DNA of 8,516 bases from AC-32 sp035455605. Lineage in GTDB: Bacteria > Actinomycetota > Thermoleophilia > Gaiellales > Gaiellaceae. The DNA lies in NCBI GenBank assembly GCA_035455605.1, contig DATIER010000004.1, positions 1 through 8,516 of the forward strand. The letters are read 5' to 3'. Of the stretch, positions 4,990 through 8,516 are shown in pieces; positions within the stretch are counted from its first letter, which is position 1; every line of letters starts with the position of its first letter. The translations under genes and the position numbers were made by a program. The notes beneath the pieces were generated by a model. It did no database searches and was not told where the DNA came from. It worked only from the letters and a program-made list of their open reading frames with translations.

Positions 4990-7900
4990 CCGCCAAGCCG
5001 CGCGAGCGCGGAGCGCGCCCGCTCGATCGCGAGCGCGTGCCCCTTCGGCGTCGCGATCGAGATCGCCTGCTCGAGCGCCGTTCGCGCCTCGACGTCGCGC
5101 CCGGCGAGCTGCGCTACTTCGGCGCGCGCGAAGGCGAGGTCGAGGTGCAGGATGACGAAGTCGCGCGGCTCGATCAGGTCTGCGGCCTCGGCGAGCCGCG
5201 CGTTCGCCGCTTCGAAGTCGCCGCGCCTCGCGCTCACGACGCCGCGAACGATGCGCGCGCGGGCGTGCGGCTCGAAATCGTCGGCCTGACCGAGCTGCTC
5301 GGCCTGCGCGGCGAACGCCAGCGCCTCCTCGTCGCGCCCGAGCTTCACGCTGAGATGCGCCTGGAAGCCGACGACCGTGGAGAGGTAGCCCGTGCCGGCC
5401 TGCTGCTCGAGCACCTCGCGCCCGCCGGCGAGCGCGTGGAGGCCTCGCTCGTAGTCGCCCGCATAGAGCTCGAGCTCGGCGACCATCATCGACGTCCCCG
5501 ACCAGAAGAGCCGGTCGCCGAGGTCGAGCAGCTGGGCGCGCCCCTCCGCGAGGGCGTTCCGTCCGTCCTCGACCCGCCCCGTCATCCCGAGCGTCGCGGC
5601 CCGAACCATCGTCACGAGCGCGCGAATCCGCATCGAGCGCGTCTCCGCTTCGACCTCCGCGCAAAGCCGGAGCACGTCGTCGGCCGGCATCGGCCCCCAC
5701 CACCCCGCCCACATCAGCCAGACGCGGATGTCGTCGGCGAGCCGCGGAAAGGCGGTCTTCGCTCGCGCGAGCGCTTCGCTCCAGTACTCGCTCGCGCGGA
5801 CGCCGTCGCCGGACCAGGCCCTGAAGTTGCCCAGCATGCGCAACGCCCAGATCGCGCCCTCCTCGTCGCCGAGCCGCTCGAGCTCGGCCAGCGCGCCGCT
5901 GACGCGCTCATGCGCCTCGGCCATCGTCCCCGTCGGGTCGCTCCCCACCTCTTCCTCGACCGCGGCGACGACGGCGCGCGCGAGCAGGCGTTCGTCCCCC
6001 GCAGCGCGCGCGGCCGCCTCGGCCTCGCGCCGGATCTCCGCCGCCTGCTGGTAGTCGCCGAGGTCGGCGATCATGATCGCCAGATCGAGGCGCGCCTCCG
6101 GCGCAGCGGCTGCTCCCGGCGGGAGCAGCCCGACCGCCCGGCCCTGCAGTGCGGCGGCGGCCGAGACGTCGCCCCGCTCGCGCGCACGCTCGGCGCCCCT
6201 CAGCAGCCGGCCGGCCCCGCGCTCCGCGAGCGCGGTCGCGACGTCGTCGAGCGGCCCCAGCGCGGCGCGGTACCCGAAGGCCTGCTCGAGGTGGTACCCG
6301 ACGATCTCGTCCAGCTCGACGAGCGCCGCCCCGTGCTCCTCGAGCCAGACTGCGAACCGCTCGTGCAGCTGGGCGCGCGTCGCCTTCGGGAGGGCTTCGT
6401 AGGCCGTGTCGCGGATCAGGAGGTGCCGGAAGCGGTAGGCGTCGTCGTCGGGGAGCAGCGCGGGCTCCGGGCGCACGAGGTCCTTGCGGACGAGGGTCAC
6501 GAGACGGCCGTCGACCTGCGGCTCGTCCGGCGCGAGCGCCACGACGGCGCCGCGGTGGAAGACCTGGCCCTCGACGGCCCCGCGCTCGAGCACCCCGCGC
6601 TCGGCCGGCCCGAGCTGGTCGAGCCGCGCGGCGAGCAGTGCCTGGATCGTCGGCGGCACGGCGACGTCGCGCTCGCCGTCGTCGGTCATCGCGACCATCT
6701 CCTCGACGAACAGCGGGTTGCCGCCGGAAGCCTCGAGGATCCGCGCGCTCAGGCCCTCGTCGATGCCGTCGCCGAGCGCCGCGAGCAGCTCGGCCGTCTC
6801 GCCCGGCGCGAGCGGCTCCAGCAGCACGTTGCTCGCGTTGAGCTTCCCGCCGCCCCAGGTCGGCCGCGCGTCGAGCAGCTCCGGCCGGGCCATGCACAGC
6901 AGCAGGATGGGCGCGCCGCGGCTGAGGTCGGCCACGTGCTCCACGAGGTCGAGGAACGTCGCCTCGCCCCAGTGCACGTCGTCGAAGAGGACGACGAGCG
7001 GACGCTCCGCGGCGACCGACTCGAGCAGCTTGCGGAACGCCCAGGCGATCTCCTCCGGCGACGCGGCGGCGGAGTCGTCCCCGAGGATCGACGCGAGCGG
7101 CCCGGCGACCCCCTCGGGCGCGAGGTGCTTCACGACCTCGGTCACGGGCCAGTAGCTGATCCCCTCGCCGTACGAGAGGCAGCGCCCGCCAACGACGGTC
7201 GCGCCGTCGAGGCCGGCGAGGAACTCCTGCGCGAGCCGCGACTTGCCGACCCCGGCGGCGCCGAGGATCGTGAACAGGTGGCAGGAGCGCTCGCTGACGA
7301 CGTGCGCGAACGCGTCCTCCAGCAGCCGCTGCTGCCGCTGACGCCCGATCATCGGCGCGTCGTGGCGCCGCTCCGGCATCCCGGGCTGGATCGCCAGCAG
7401 CCGGTAGGCGCTCAGCGGCTCGCTCTTGCCCTTGGCCTCGAGCGGCGCAACCGGCTCGGCCTCGACCGCCCCGCGCACGAGCCGGTACGTCTCGCCACCG
7501 AGCAGAACCTCGCCCGGTTGTGCCGCCTGCTCGAGCCTCGCGGCCACGTTGACCGCGTCGCCGGTCGCGAGCCGCTCCTCGGTCCCGGTGACGACCTCGC
7601 CCGTGTTGACGCCCATCCGCAGCTCGAGCCGCGTGCCGTAGTCACGCTCGAGCTCGTCGTTCAGCCCGTCGAGCCCGGCGCGCAGCTCGGCGGCCGCGCG
7701 CACGGCCCGCAGCGCGTCGTCCTCGTGCACGGCGGGCACGCCGAAGACCGCCATCACCGCGTCGCCGATGAACTTCTCGACCGTGCCGCCGTGCCGCTCG
7801 ACGACCGCCTTCGCCGCCTCGAAGTAGCGCGACATCACGCGCCGCAGGCTCTCGGGGTCGATCCGCTCGCCGAGCGCGGTCGAGCCGGTCACGTCGCAGA

Positions 7901-8024
7901 AGAGCACGGTCACGACCTTCCGCACCTCGCGCGCCGGCGCGGCGGCGGCGAGCGCGGCGCCGCAGGAGTCGCAGAAGCGCGCCTCCTCCCGGTTCTCGGC
8001 CCCACAGCTCGTGCAGACGAGCAC
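4986..8024 (-). CDS. zinc ribbon / class III adenylate-guanylate cyclase / STAND ATPase / TPR protein
   Basis: A 1012-residue multidomain signalling protein. Residues 4-21 hold a zinc ribbon (C4-T-S-C7 and C18-D-S-C21). Residues 35-210 are a class III nucleotide cyclase: metal Asp44 (FCDVTGST) and Asp88 (KFIGDAVMAVFG), base-selecting Lys84 and Asp156, and transition-state Asn159 and Arg163 (GDAVNVAARL). All catalytic residues are present, so it should be active, with Lys/Asp favouring ATP and cAMP. Residues 226-560 are an AAA/STAND ATPase: Walker A GAAGVGKS (255-262), Walker B LVVLFDDVHW (343-352) and GGNPLFVEEM (434-443). From about 600 to the end are TPR-like helices, probably for partner binding. 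No membrane helices are seen. The GTG start begins 3 nt after the stop of the ABC ATPase gene and lacks a ribosome site, so translation is probably coupled. The large antisense frame is a GC shadow. Confidence 0.92.
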   Translation of the reverse strand: MLVCTSCGAENREEARFCDSCGAALAAAAPAREVRKVVTVLFCDVTGSTALGERIDPESLRRVMSRYFEAAKAVVERHGGTVEKFIGDAVMAVFGVPAVHEDDALRAVRAAAELRAGLDGLNDELERDYGTRLELRMGVNTGEVVTGTEERLATGDAVNVAARLEQAAQPGEVLLGGETYRLVRGAVEAEPVAPLEAKGKSEPLSAYRLLAIQPGMPERRHDAPMIGRQRQQRLLEDAFAHVVSERSCHLFTILGAAGVGKSRLAQEFLAGLDGATVVGGRCLSYGEGISYWPVTEVVKHLAPEGVAGPLASILGDDSAAASPEEIAWAFRKLLESVAAERPLVVLFDDVHWGEATFLDLVEHVADLSRGAPILLLCMARPELLDARPTWGGGKLNASNVLLEPLAPGETAELLAALGDGIDEGLSARILEASGGNPLFVEEMVAMTDDGERDVAVPPTIQALLAARLDQLGPAERGVLERGAVEGQVFHRGAVVALAPDEPQVDGRLVTLVRKDLVRPEPALLPDDDAYRFRHLLIRDTAYEALPKATRAQLHERFAVWLEEHGAALVELDEIVGYHLEQAFGYRAALGPLDDVATALAERGAGRLLRGAERARERGDVSAAAALQGRAVGLLPPGAAAAPEARLDLAIMIADLGDYQQAAEIRREAEAAARAAGDERLLARAVVAAVEEEVGSDPTGTMAEAHERVSGALAELERLGDEEGAIWALRMLGNFRAWSGDGVRASEYWSEALARAKTAFPRLADDIRVWLMWAGWWGPMPADDVLRLCAEVEAETRSMRIRALVTMVRAATLGMTGRVEDGRNALAEGRAQLLDLGDRLFWSGTSMMVAELELYAGDYERGLHALAGGREVLEQQAGTGYLSTVVGFQAHLSVKLGRDEEALAFAAQAEQLGQADDFEPHARARIVRGVVSARRGDFEAANARLAEAADLIEPRDFVILHLDLAFARAEVAQLAGRDVEARTALEQAISIATPKGHALAIERARSALARLGG

Positions 8025-8027
8025 GGC

Positions 8028-8516
8028 TCAGCTTAGGGCGATCTCGGTCTCCGGGTCGAAGAAGTGCAGCGTCGCGGGGTCGACGGCGAGCGTGAGCACC
8101 TCGCCGCGGTCGCACGACGAGCGCGAGCCGAGGCAGGCGCAGAACTCGGAGCCCGAGTCGAGCTCGAGCGCGTCGGGGTCGAGGTGGACGATCACCTGCG
8201 AGCCGACCGGCTCCGCGAGCGCGACCGGGGCCCGCAGCACCGGCTTGCCGCAGCCGTCGGTCGCGAGCTCGAGGTGCTCCGGGCGCAGGCCGAGGATCAC
8301 GTCGCTCCCGGCCCGGCTCGCGACCGCCGGGGGCAGCAGCCTCGTCGGGAGCTCGAGGCTCGTCGAGCCGAAGCTCGCGAGCAGCGACCCGTTCGACCCC
8401 TCGAGCCGCGCGCGCACGAAGTTCATCGCGGGCGAGCCGATGAAGCCGGCCACGAACACGTCGGCAGGCTTCGCGTACAGCGTCTGCGGCGTGTCGATCT
8501 GGATCACGCGGCCGTC
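8028..8516 (-). CDS. ABC transporter ATP-binding protein, MalK/UgpC type, C-terminal part
   Basis: The final 162 or so residues of an ABC ATPase for a sugar or polyol importer; the 5' part with Walker A, signature and Walker B is outside the window, so the frame is open to the window edge. The visible start, DGRVIQIDTPQTLYAKPADV, followed by FVAGFIGSPAMNFVRARLEG, is the end of the nucleotide-binding domain of the MalK/UgpC/MsmX group. The remainder is the TOBE/OB regulatory domain (VILGLRPEHLEL, PVALAEPVGSQVIVHLD). The GTG codon at 8507 is internal. Such subunits sit on the inner membrane face and energise uptake with separate permease and binding proteins, which should be upstream. The cyclase gene begins 3 nt after its stop. 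The substrate cannot be named. Confidence 0.9.
   Translation of the reverse strand, partial: DGRVIQIDTPQTLYAKPADVFVAGFIGSPAMNFVRARLEGSNGSLLASFGSTSLELPTRLLPPAVASRAGSDVILGLRPEHLELATDGCGKPVLRAPVALAEPVGSQVIVHLDPDALELDSGSEFCACLGSRSSCDRGEVLTLAVDPATLHFFDPETEIALS

Noticed and set aside
4552..5712. A 386-codon minus-strand frame overlapping the MarR gene and the end of the cyclase gene
   Set aside because: No domain is visible; it is antisense to a clear MarR gene and out of frame with the cyclase.
5037..8036. A 999-codon open frame on the plus strand opposite the cyclase gene
   Set aside because: It is an Arg/Val/Glu/Leu-rich translation with no recognisable domain, and the opposite strand has clear cyclase, Walker and zinc motifs. 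Long antisense frames are expected at this GC content.
1..8516. tRNA, rRNA, insertion sequence, integrase or attachment site
   Set aside because: I saw no cloverleaf-like segment, transposase or integrase motifs, or flanking repeats. The search was by eye, so a divergent small RNA could be missed.

Overview
The window is very GC-rich, with GTG starts, leaderless-looking genes, overlapping 3' ends and several actinobacterial families (DUF3140, DUF378, a zinc-ribbon cyclase/ATPase/TPR protein). This points to a high-GC Actinomycetota, possibly a soil Thermoleophilia-like lineage. The assignment is inferred from composition and families only; no rRNA or other taxonomic marker is present.

Layout: (1) 1-384 (+), the 3' part of a secreted YP-repeat (COG4315/PF03640-like) lipoprotein, converging on (2) a minus-strand block at 3063-413 that reads, in transcription order, DUF378 membrane protein, DUF3140 protein, aldo/keto reductase (with a reading-frame break at its N-terminus), a very small basic protein and an alpha/beta hydrolase. 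A strong GC hairpin lies between the two converging ends. (3) 3064-3154, a short divergent promoter region. (4) 3155-4021 (+), a MerR-type regulator with a cobalamin-binding domain of the CarH/LitR photoreceptor type. (5) 4011-4517 (-), an ankyrin-repeat protein, divergent from (6) 4564-4989 (+), a MarR regulator; a perfect palindrome sits between them. (7) 4986-8024 (-), a 1012-residue zinc ribbon/class III cyclase/STAND ATPase/TPR protein, directly downstream of (8) 8028-8516 (-), the C-terminal part of a MalK/UgpC-type ABC ATPase that runs off the window.

The main point of interest is the CarH-like gene and its promoter. The protein keeps the W-x9-E-H adenosylcobalamin-sensing motif and a candidate axial histidine. 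The 91-bp divergent region holds five contiguous 11-bp direct units, each with TGT at the same place. These units cover a TTGACA/TACAGT promoter reading toward the DUF378 block and a leaderless-type -10 reading toward the regulator itself. The simplest reading is a light- and B12-controlled bidirectional switch that governs a small membrane protein/oxidoreductase/hydrolase operon rather than the usual carotenoid genes. The promoter array and protein motifs are seen directly; the regulatory logic is inferred.

Apart from the CarH region, the window has a second self-contained regulatory unit (MarR with its palindrome) and a signalling protein translationally close to a sugar-type ABC ATPase. 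No RNA genes, CRISPR arrays, insertion sequences or attachment sites were seen, and no gene-free stretch exceeds 300 bases.
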